DNA of 5,692 nt from Caldifarciminota bacterium (GTDB lineage: Bacteria; Hydrothermota; Tepidihabitantia; Tepidihabitantales; Tepidihabitantaceae): assembly GCA_903908785.1 (NCBI GenBank), contig CAIVTL010000223.1, forward strand, positions 1 through 5,692. The letters run 5' to 3'. Under the pieces are notes generated by a model, which was given only the letters and a program-made list of their open reading frames with translations, had not been told where the DNA came from and made no database searches. This document shows, piece after piece, positions 1-4,467 of this stretch; the first letter of the stretch is position 1; each line of letters starts with the position of its first letter. The position numbers and the translations under genes are program-made.

Positions 1-353
1 ACTGCAAGCGCGTGGACGGAACTAGTATAGACCAGCCGGCGAACTCCCGCCTTCAGACAGGCCTGGCCCACGTTACGCGCTCCCAGCACGTTCACCTCGT
101 GCAGCAGCCGCGCCTGACCGCCGGAAATCGTGATGATGCCGGCAAGGTGATAGACAAGGTCGGCCCCGGCGAAAGCCGCGACCAGAGAATCAAGGTCCCG
201 CACATCAGCCCGGACAACTTCCACATTGAGACCGGCGATTGCCTCAGTCGTCTCCGACTCGGGAACGACCGCACGCACACTCCGTCCACCGCGCACCAAC
301 TCGCGGACAAGGACATTCCCGACGTGCCCGGTCGCACCGGTGACCGCAATCAC
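1..353 (-). CDS. NAD-dependent epimerase/dehydratase (extended SDR), 3' part outside the window
   Basis: Reading the minus strand from a GTG at 351-353 gives 117 uninterrupted codons to the window edge; the C-terminal part lies outside. Residues 5-12 are TGATGHVG, the glycine-rich NAD(P)-binding motif of the extended short-chain dehydrogenase/reductase family. They sit after the first strand (VIAV). Later come an acidic strand end (VVRADVRDLDS), DLVYHLAG (the family's conserved strand-4 region) and NVLGARNVGQACLKAGVRRL followed by VYTSSVHAL, which matches the strand-5 active-site serine region. The YxxxK motif and the substrate-binding half are not in the window, so the substrate (nucleotide sugar, hydroxysteroid-like or other) cannot be told. 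The GTG start is supported by GGGGAG at 360-365, six bases upstream, and by the Rossmann strand beginning immediately. Family assignment is firm; exact reaction is unknown. Confidence 0.92.
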   Translation of the reverse strand, partial: MIAVTGATGHVGNVLVRELVRGGRSVRAVVPESETTEAIAGLNVEVVRADVRDLDSLVAAFAGADLVYHLAGIITISGGQARLLHEVNVLGARNVGQACLKAGVRRLVYTSSVHALA

Positions 354-359
354 GGACAG

Positions 360-365
360 CTCCCC
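360..365 (-). promoter_or_regulatory. Shine-Dalgarno site of the epimerase gene
   Basis: GGGGAG on the minus strand, six bases before the GTG at 351-353. It decides the start: the in-frame codons further upstream offer no ATG, and the ATG at 380-382 is in another frame that stops at once. Confidence 0.7.
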
Positions 366-366
366 A

Positions 367-411
367 ATTGAAGGTCAAGCATACAGATAGTATGCCTAAT
401 TAACCTTCAAT
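367..411. promoter_or_regulatory. Nested palindrome overlapping the epimerase promoter (candidate operator)
   Basis: Two inverted repeats share nearly the same centre. Outer arms ATTGAAGGT (367-375) and ACCTTCAAT (403-411) are perfect over 9 bp. Inner arms GCATAC (379-384) and GTATGC (390-395) are perfect over 6 bp around AGATA. The inner palindrome covers the -10 box; one outer arm abuts the -35 box and the other lies in the leader. This is the usual position of a repressor operator. Binding by the MarR protein encoded upstream on the same strand is possible but only inferred. A hairpin in a read-through RNA is an alternative, since the arms can also pair as RNA. Confidence 0.6.
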
Positions 412-416
412 GTCAA
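387..416 (-). promoter_or_regulatory. Sigma70-type promoter of the epimerase gene
   Basis: On the minus strand a perfect -35 box TTGACA (411-416) is followed after 18 bases by TACTAT (387-392, 4 of 6 to TATAAT). The predicted start of transcription is near 380, giving a leader of about 27 nt that includes the Shine-Dalgarno site. The epimerase therefore probably has its own promoter rather than depending on read-through from the MarR gene. Prediction from consensus only. Confidence 0.6.
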
Positions 417-444
417 TGAAGAATCAGCGGCCCGGAAACCGACA

Positions 445-655
445 TGACGTCACGAAGGCGCGAAGGACACGAAGCGGACAGGATGAACCACCGATGCACT
501 GTCTGACAGGGGCCTCGGCGGCCAACACGGATAGCCGGGCAGATGTCTCCGAGATAACCATCTGTGTTCATCAGTGTCCATCTGTGGTTAGTCAGTCAAG
601 TCTTCCGGCTTGGCCTCTGCGACTCCTGTCGGACAGTGCGTGTCTTTGTGGCTCT
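445..655. repeat. Mosaic repeat element with 35-bp imperfect inverted arms
   Basis: This is the main content of the 350-bp gap between the MarR gene and the epimerase. Positions 496-510 (GCACTGTCTGACAGG) recur inverted at 625-639 with 14 of 15 matches. Extending inward, arms 496-530 and 605-639 match at 27 of 35 positions. Each arm contains an 11-bp palindrome CTGTCnGACAG. Outside the arms are CGAAGG-type repeats (453-474) and an inverted GACACG-type word (641-655). Inside lies the three-decamer ATCTGTG repeat (560-589). At 445-452 is the 8-bp palindrome TGACGTCA. Reading frames through this stretch encode only repeat-derived peptide, and I see no gene in it. Confidence 0.65.
560..589 (+). 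repeat. ATCTGTG triple-decamer repeat, copy 1
   Basis: Three consecutive 10-base units of the form ATCWGTGTYC/ATCTGTGGTT. The same 30 bases occur inverted at 1331-1360 with 28 of 30 matches. The differences are at unit 2 position 4 (A or C) and unit 2 position 9 (C or T). Confidence 0.85.
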
Positions 656-703
656 CTATATCAGGATTCGGTTGGCGGGCGAGTGGACGGGAAGTTGAGC
701 GGC

Positions 704-1171
704 TTACGGCCCGGCCGGCGGCAGCAGGTCTTTCTGCTCCTCGGCCATGCCCATGGCCATCTGCTCGAGCGTCTCGATGAACACGTCGAGGTTCTTCTCC
801 GGTATCCGGCGCATCATCTGGGCCAGCCCCTGGCGCTGCACCTTTGCCAGTCCGCGCGCGACCGTCTGGCCCTTCGCCGTCAGGCGCACAAGCACGACCC
901 GGCGATCCTCTACCCCGTGCTCGCGGGCAATCAGGCCCTTCTTCACCAGGCGGTCCACCAGGCCCGACGCATTAGCCTTGGACAACCCCAGGAAGCGGGC
1001 AAGGTCGTTCATCCGCGACTCCCGCTGCATCGTCAGGGCCTGCAGAATCAGCGTCTGAGAAAACGAAAACTCCTGTCCCAATGCCTCGACCGACGTCAGC
1101 AGCTTCAGCCCGCGGACCAGAATCGGGCCGAGCCACTCCAGCTTGGCGAGATAGAAGCTCTCTTTCTTCAT
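704..1171 (-). CDS. MarR-family transcriptional regulator
   Basis: This is a 155-residue protein of normal MarR length that should act as a dimeric winged-helix DNA-binding protein in the cytoplasm. An N-terminal helical segment (about 5-45) and a C-terminal helical segment (about 104-148) would form the dimer interface. Between them is the winged helix: helix around 54-62 (MNDLARFLGL), recognition helix around 64-79 (SKANASGLVDRLVKKG) and a wing at 80-101 with REHGVEDRRVVLVRLTAKG, which includes the family's typical D-x-R-R pattern. There is no cysteine, so thiol-based peroxide sensing of the OhrR type is excluded. The ATG at 1169-1171 has no Shine-Dalgarno sequence but lies about 12 bases below a good promoter. 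The stop is TAA at 704-706. The next gene downstream on the same strand is the epimerase, 350 bp away and with its own promoter and palindrome, a possible target. The ligand is unknown. Confidence 0.93.
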   Translation of the reverse strand: MKKESFYLAKLEWLGPILVRGLKLLTSVEALGQEFSFSQTLILQALTMQRESRMNDLARFLGLSKANASGLVDRLVKKGLIAREHGVEDRRVVLVRLTAKGQTVARGLAKVQRQGLAQMMRRIPEKNLDVFIETLEQMAMGMAEEQKDLLPPAGP

Positions 1172-1182
1172 GTCGTTGATTG

Positions 1183-1210
1183 ATTATCTAGCGCCACGAC
1201 GCGAAGTCAA
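1183..1210 (-). promoter_or_regulatory. Sigma70-type promoter of the MarR gene, giving a near-leaderless mRNA
   Basis: On the minus strand TTGACT (1205-1210, 5 of 6) and GATAAT (1183-1188, 5 of 6) are separated by 16 bases. With transcription starting about 7 bases below the -10 box (near 1176), only about 5 nt would precede the ATG. This agrees with the absence of a Shine-Dalgarno sequence. Confidence 0.65.
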
Positions 1211-1270
1211 GGCGAGATGCGCGGGACCAATCCGCTGATTACCCGGGCGTGAAGACCGCTCGGAGAGGAG

Positions 1271-1360
1271 TATCCACAGATTACGCAGATTACATAGCGC
1301 GGCCTCGGAGGCCGCAACCAAACCAGATGGAACCACAGATGAACACGGATGAACACAGAT
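1271..1360. repeat. Second mosaic repeat element: CAGATTAC nonamers, 17-bp palindrome and ATCTGTG copy 2
   Basis: From left to right: CAGATTAC twice with a period of 9 (1277-1284, 1286-1293); a perfect odd palindrome GCGGCCTC-G-GAGGCCGC (1299-1315); and the inverted copy of the ATCTGTG triple decamer (1331-1360, 28 of 30 to 560-589). The GGCCTCGGAGGCC core (1301-1313) matches 511-523 at 12 of 13 positions, so the elements either side of the MarR gene share two modules. The reading frame across it (1184-1423, minus) encodes repeat-derived peptide and I do not call it a gene. Confidence 0.7.
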
Positions 1361-1595
1361 TGAGTCCCGACCCGAACCCGAGCATTGCGTCGCCGGGGGG
1401 CGGCACTTAACGACGGTCTTCAAGACCCAAATGGCCTCAGGATAGAGGCGACGGAGAGAAACATCGTCGCGGAACGATGATGTTGCGGCCTTGTAGTACA
1501 GACTAGAAGGATAGCTCGGGCACGGACAATGCAGAATTCAGAAGTCAGAGACCAGAATGCAGAACTGCGGGTGCGGAAAGGAGAACCGTGGATGT
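1361..1595. other. Intergenic stretch with two small hairpins and a direct repeat, no gene seen
   Basis: It holds a 13-bp palindrome GGTCTT-C-AAGACC (1415-1427). It also holds a 10-bp stem with one G-T wobble and a 5-base loop (arms 1460-1469 and 1475-1484, loop CGGAA), and the direct repeat AATGCAGAA at 1528-1536 and 1556-1564 (period 28). No start codon with a ribosome site and no recognisable protein is present in either direction. Confidence 0.5.
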
Positions 1596-1730
1596 CGCAG
1601 ATGACGCAGATTCCGGTTCCTCACTCGGGAGTCTGAATCATTGAGACATTGAAGCTTGTTTGGGATTTGGGATTTGGTGCTTGGTGCTTGCCTGTGTCTC
1701 GGGGTCGGTGATTTGGGGTTTGGGATTTCC
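1596..1730 (+). repeat. Cluster of short tandem repeats with 9-bp and 7-bp periods
   Basis: CGCAGATGA/CGCAGATTC (1596-1613, period 9) is followed by two TTTGGGA units (1659-1672), TTTGGTGC and TTGGTGC (to 1687), and a partly related TTTGGGGTTTGGGATTT stretch at 1712-1728. The G-runs are spaced by three to four bases in places. The period-7 tract has the look of a telomere-like low-complexity array, but only two units are exact. Confidence 0.65.
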
Positions 1731-1840
1731 GCCGCTGGCGGCAGCCTTTGGAGTGCGGGAGCGCAGCTCCCGCCTTTCCTTGACCGGTATCCCGAAAGGC
1801 GGCAGCTCGCGCTGCCGCGGTCCAAGGCAGCTATCGCTGC
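1729..1840. repeat. Four GC-rich hairpins in a row after the XRE gene
   Basis: Read on the plus strand: CCGCC-GCT-GGCGG (1729-1741, 5-bp stem); GCGGGAGC-GCA-GCTCCCGC (1755-1773, 8-bp stem); GCGGCAGC-TCGC-GCTGCCGC (1799-1818, 8-bp stem); GCAGC-TATC-GCTGC (1827-1840, 5-bp stem). They start about 14 bases beyond the XRE stop codon and resemble REP-type palindromic repeats. Any of them could slow RNA polymerase or protect the 3' end of the XRE mRNA. None is followed by a T-run on either strand, so I do not call a standard intrinsic terminator. Confidence 0.7.
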
Positions 1841-1853
1841 TGAGGCATCCGCG

Positions 1854-2918
1854 TTACTTGCGCCGGAGTTGTTTGTCGAGACCATCCAGAGCCAGCTCGG
1901 CGAACTTGCGGGCCTGCTCCTGGTCGGGCCGGTCTTTGAGCGCATCGGCCAGGACTTGTTCCCGTTCAGGGGAACCGGGCTGAGTGTCGTAGGCCGTACC
2001 GGCCAGCAGGGTGAGCCAGGTGTACCAGGTAACTGCCTCTCCGGCCGGACGGTCTTTCGTCTGGATTGCCGCCATCACTGGGCCCAGCCCCTCGCTGATG
2101 TTCGCCTCTCGCGCAATCATGGCTGGTGTTAATCTGCCCGGTTTCGGTTCAAGCGGCCTGCGCTTCGGACCGGACCTGGCCGGTCGTGGTACTGTGGCAA
2201 GTTTGCCGGTCATCTCCATAGCCCGGAAAAGCTCGGTCACCTGGTCGCGCACCAGCCGCACCTTTGCCTCGGGCAGGACGTGCGCCACGATGCCGTCGCC
2301 CATCAAGCGGGCCATCCGCCGCACCCGTAGACGCTGCTCCTTGCCCCGAGTCGAAGTGAGCACGCCCCACACCTTTCGTGCAAACCGGTCCACGAACTGC
2401 CGCTCCGTAAAGCAGAACCCGTGACCGACCTCGTCGAGCAGGTACTTCACGAAGATGTCCAGCCGTTTGCGCCGGGTCGCTGCCGCGGCCAGGTTCAGGA
2501 CGCGTCTCACCCGTTCCTCGGCTGGAAGCGGCGGCTCGCCCGAGGCCCGGCGCGCGTGAGTTGTCTTGATGTCGTAGCTCAGGACCGCATTCGCTGTCTT
2601 GACCGGCAAGTCTGCCGATACTTTGGCGACCGCCCGCCGTCCCCGCTGCTCGTCTGGTCTGGGTTTTGAGGTGTATGCATTGAGCAGGTCGGCAATGTCA
2701 GCGAAACTCGCCCGGCACGCGCGCAGGTAGTCAGCCACAAGCCCGAGGCCGGGATTGTCGTAGCGCCCGGACTCAAGCTTCGAGACCAGAGTATGCGCCC
2801 AGCCCCCGCCGACACGCTTGGACAGTTCGGCCTGAGTCAGACCAGCCCGCTCACGGAGGTCGCGGAGCCTTCGGCCCAGCTCTTTGGTCATCTGGAAACG
2901 GTCGGGTTTGCGGCTCAT
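1854..2918 (-). CDS. XRE-family helix-turn-helix protein with a long uncharacterised C-terminal region
   Basis: 354 residues, from the ATG at 2916-2918 to the TAA at 1854-1856. Residues about 15-78 are an XRE/Cro-type DNA-binding domain: LGRRLRDLRERAGLTQAEL, then a slightly enlarged turn (GGGWAHT), LVSKLESGRYDNPGLGLVADYL and a short helix (FADIADLLNAY). Residues 84-130 are basic and probably flexible. About 132-240 is a predicted all-helical region (PAEERVRRVLNLAAAATRRKRLDIF onward) that I do not recognise. A basic proline-rich linker (244-262) leads to a last helical region (264-352) with WYTWLTLLAGTAYD and a charged end. No peptidase, kinase, nuclease or ligand-binding signature is visible. 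It could be a repressor with a large oligomerisation or sensor domain, or a phage- or mobile-element-type regulator. It stands alone between repeat-rich gaps, and its promoter carries a perfect inverted repeat, so autoregulation is likely. A second ATG at codon 10 is a possible start; the first is favoured by promoter distance. Confidence 0.88.
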   Translation of the reverse strand: MSRKPDRFQMTKELGRRLRDLRERAGLTQAELSKRVGGGWAHTLVSKLESGRYDNPGLGLVADYLRACRASFADIADLLNAYTSKPRPDEQRGRRAVAKVSADLPVKTANAVLSYDIKTTHARRASGEPPLPAEERVRRVLNLAAAATRRKRLDIFVKYLLDEVGHGFCFTERQFVDRFARKVWGVLTSTRGKEQRLRVRRMARLMGDGIVAHVLPEAKVRLVRDQVTELFRAMEMTGKLATVPRPARSGPKRRPLEPKPGRLTPAMIAREANISEGLGPVMAAIQTKDRPAGEAVTWYTWLTLLAGTAYDTQPGSPEREQVLADALKDRPDQEQARKFAELALDGLDKQLRRK

Positions 2919-2932
2919 TCTCGCGTCACTAG

Positions 2933-2952
2933 ATGTACATTATAGCGTACAT
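2933..2952. promoter_or_regulatory. Perfect inverted repeat ATGTAC-N8-GTACAT over the -10 box (candidate XRE operator)
   Basis: The arms at 2933-2938 and 2947-2952 are perfect, and the -10 box occupies 2939-2944 inside the 8-base spacer. A dimeric repressor bound here would block RNA polymerase. The position directly before the XRE gene and the 14-bp centre-to-centre spacing of the arms fit a Cro/CI-like autorepressor. That is inference; the sequence shows only the symmetry and its place. Confidence 0.65.
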
Positions 2953-2967
2953 TCCGTGACCCGCCAA
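2939..2967 (-). promoter_or_regulatory. Sigma70-type promoter of the XRE gene
   Basis: On the minus strand TTGGCG (2962-2967, 4 of 6) and a perfect TATAAT (2939-2944) are separated by the optimal 17 bases. Transcription would start near 2932, leaving a leader of about 14 nt. No strong Shine-Dalgarno site lies in it. Confidence 0.75.
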
Positions 2968-2980
2968 TCCGGGCCTTAAC

Positions 2981-3021
2981 TTCACTATTCTCAATTCACT
3001 ATTCACAATTTCCACTTTCTG
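2981..3021 (+). repeat. TTCACTATTC low-complexity repeat upstream of the XRE promoter
   Basis: TTCACTATTC occurs exactly at 2981-2990 and again at 2995-3004 (period 14). It is followed by the related words ACAATTTCCACTTTCTG. It has the AT-rich, C-only pyrimidine character of the other repeat words here and differs strongly in composition from the neighbouring genes. Confidence 0.65.
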
Positions 3022-3410
3022 CCCTCCCCTACTCCCTGAGCTATCTTTGACCCAGGCCCAGAAGCACCATTTCAGCGAACCATGCGACAGACAATTGAGG
3101 AAACTTCGATGGAACACTTCAGATGCCGTTCTCGGCGTCGTAGCGAACGAATGATGACAGAACGTCGTTCCGGTCCTGACCGCTAACGAAGTGAAGGTCC
3201 TTTCAAGGGCCCGCGCGAAGACCCTTGCGGCCACCTGATCCGGTTCCGTCTCCAACTCCCTTCGTGATTCCCTTCTCAACCTACTTCGAGGCGTTCTGCC
3301 GGACGAGGTCGGCGCTGTTTGTTCCGCACGACTAATCTGGGGACGCTAACCACATTTCGCCCGCGCAGGCTCACGAACGGCTTGCAGTTTGTGGCTGGAG
3401 GCGGGTCGGA
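3022..3410. other. Intergenic stretch of about 390 bp, one hairpin, no gene supported
   Basis: A minus-strand open frame crosses this stretch (to 3279), but it runs through the repeat and the XRE promoter, lacks a ribosome site and resembles no family I know, so I do not call it. The clearest structure is a 31-base hairpin at 3162-3192: ACGTCGTT and CGGTC pair with GACCG and AACGAAGT with a single mismatch (12 of 13 pairs) and small internal offsets. A second weak one pairs CAAGGG with CCCTTG near 3207-3230. It may hold the 3' untranslated region of the lipoprotein mRNA or a decayed gene. Confidence 0.4.
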
Positions 3411-3773
3411 CTAGGGCTGGACCGTGATGACGAATCCGCGGGAGACGTACTCGTCGTGGCCGTTGTCGCCGCCGTGGTCCACGGCTTCAACGGTGAACAG
3501 GTATTGGCCTTCGATGACCGGCGCGCCGTATAGCTCGGCGTGGTCGTCGTGCTGTCGGAACGCGATGCCGGGAGGCAACTGGCCGTCGAGCACGTAAATC
3601 TCGATGTTGCTTGAACCGCCGGTGGTGTTGATGTGCTCCGTGTAGGCGGCGCCCACATGCCCGTCGCTCAGGCTGGTGGTCGATATGTCGAATGGGGCAA
3701 TCTCGTCGCAGCCGAGAACGAGCAGCCCAAGCACAAGCGCAAGCCCAAGCACGAACCGTGAGGAAGCCTTCAC
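3411..3773 (-). CDS. Small lipoprotein with one Ig-like (He_PIG-type) domain
   Basis: 120 residues from a GTG at 3771-3773. Residues 1-21 are a lipoprotein signal peptide: KASSR, a hydrophobic core VLGLALVLGLL, then the lipobox VLG before Cys22, which would be lipidated. Asp23 at +2 is the inner-membrane retention signal in enterobacteria; whether that rule holds here is unknown. The mature part resembles a single putative Ig domain of the He_PIG kind: SLSDGHVGAAYTEHINTTGG, then IEIYVLDGQLPPGIAF, ELYGAPVIEGQYLFTVEAVD and a last strand GFVITVQP. LPPG-I and the G-x-P-x-x-x-G-x-Y-x-F-T-V-x-A-x-D pattern are diagnostic. Its start overlaps the hypB stop by 4 nt, and AGGAGG (3779-3784), five bases upstream, lies in the last hypB codons. 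It is thus co-transcribed with hypB and translationally coupled. Binding partner unknown; I see no direct functional link to hydrogenase maturation. Confidence 0.88.
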   Translation of the reverse strand: MKASSRFVLGLALVLGLLVLGCDEIAPFDISTTSLSDGHVGAAYTEHINTTGGSSNIEIYVLDGQLPPGIAFRQHDDHAELYGAPVIEGQYLFTVEAVDHGGDNGHDEYVSRGFVITVQP

Positions 3774-4435
3774 TGTTTCCTCCTCCGGCCGCGCAGCTTC
3801 TGTTCAAGCCACGCAACCCATTTCTCCACGCCCTCGCCGGTCTTGGCCGACATCTCGATGAAGGTGATGCCCGGTCTGAGCTTGCGCACGGCCTGCTTGA
3901 GCGCGGAGACGTTGAAGTCTACAAAGGGCAGGAGGTCAATCTTGTTGATGATGAGGACGTCGGACTTGGAGAACATCAGCGGATACTTGGCCGGTTTGTC
4001 GCTGCCTTCCGGCGTGGAGATGACGGTGACGTTGTAGTGAACCGGCAGCGCGAACTCGGCCGGGCAGACGAGGTTACCCACGTTCTCAATCAGCAGCAGG
4101 TCCAGGTTCTCGATGTCGATCTCCCCCATCGCCGGCCCGAGCATCAGCCCGTCGAGGTGACATGCGCCCTGCGTGTTTATCTGGATGCAGCGGACGCCCT
4201 TGGCCGCGACGCGCCGCGCATCGAGGTCGCCCTGGATGTCACCTTCAATCACCTGCATCCGGTAATTGCCGCTGAGCGCCTCGGCCGTCCGTTCGACCAG
4301 GCTGGTCTTGCCGGCCCCGGGTCCGGACATGATGTTGATGCCGAGCACGCCGTGCCGGTCAAGCTCCTTGCGCTGAGCTGCGGCCAGCGCGTCATTGCTC
4401 GCCAGTACGCGCCGCATCAACGCAAGCTTGGGCAT
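3770..4435 (-). CDS. hypB: Hydrogenase nickel incorporation GTPase HypB
   Basis: A SIMIBI-class GTPase that delivers nickel to the large subunit of [NiFe] hydrogenase, normally with HypA. With the ATG at 4433-4435 it has 221 residues, a usual length for the short form. Residues 38-45 are the P-loop GPGAGKTS. EGDIQGDLDARRV follows at 64-76, and INTQGACHLDG at 86-96 with Cys92-His93. ENVGNLVCPAEF at 117-128 contains Cys124, then NKID (164-167) for guanine specificity and SAK (196-198). Cys92, His93 and Cys124 match the G-domain metal site, with the same 32-residue C-to-C spacing as in characterised HypBs. The N-terminal CxxCGC or His-rich nickel-store motif of some HypBs is absent. UreG is excluded by the ENVGN motif. 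An in-frame TTG at 4469-4471 would add 12 residues unlike the family, so the ATG is preferred. Neither start has a good Shine-Dalgarno site. No hypA or other hyp gene is in the window. Confidence 0.95.
   Translation of the reverse strand: MPKLALMRRVLASNDALAAAQRKELDRHGVLGINIMSGPGAGKTSLVERTAEALSGNYRMQVIEGDIQGDLDARRVAAKGVRCIQINTQGACHLDGLMLGPAMGEIDIENLDLLLIENVGNLVCPAEFALPVHYNVTVISTPEGSDKPAKYPLMFSKSDVLIINKIDLLPFVDFNVSALKQAVRKLRPGITFIEMSAKTGEGVEKWVAWLEQKLRGRRRKQ
3779..3784 (-). promoter_or_regulatory. Shine-Dalgarno site of the lipoprotein inside hypB
   Basis: AGGAGG on the minus strand, five bases before the GTG start, formed by the codons for the last Arg-Arg-Lys of HypB. It is the strongest ribosome site in the window and fixes the GTG start despite the overlap. 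Confidence 0.85.
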
Positions 4436-4467
4436 CAGGAACTGCGAAGCACGGACGCCGAACCATG

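Noticed and set aside
12..371. Plus-strand open frame of 119 codons
   Set aside because: It is antisense to the epimerase frame, which shows clear Rossmann-fold motifs.
410..1183. Plus-strand open frame of 257 codons
   Set aside because: Its first part is translated repeat and the rest is antisense to marR; there is no family resemblance.
1171..1208. Operator symmetry (GTCGT...ACGAC) across the marR promoter
   Set aside because: Arms of only 5 bp with a 19-base spacer are expected by chance in GC-rich DNA.
1184..1423. Minus-strand open frame of 79 codons upstream of marR
   Set aside because: It runs through the marR promoter and both repeat modules; its ICVHPCSSVV and LCNLRNLW segments are just the translated repeats.
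453..1687. Possible CRISPR array from the repeated short words
   Set aside because: The units are 7-10 bases long and tandem or scattered, with no 25-40 base direct repeats separated by regular spacers.
1659..1724. Possible G-quadruplex
   Set aside because: There are only two closely spaced GGG runs and then GG runs; forming four stacks needs long uneven loops, so support is weak.
1755..1818. Intrinsic terminator for the XRE gene
   Set aside because: The stems are strong but no T-run follows on the minus strand; kept as repeat hairpins instead.
1538..1945. Minus-strand open frame of 135 codons
   Set aside because: It overlaps the 3' end of the XRE gene in another frame and otherwise encodes the tandem repeats and hairpins.
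2929..3279. Minus-strand open frame of 116 codons
   Set aside because: It ends in the TTCACTATTC repeat and in the XRE promoter/operator, lacks a ribosome site and has no recognisable domain. A decayed gene remnant in 3050-3280 cannot be excluded.
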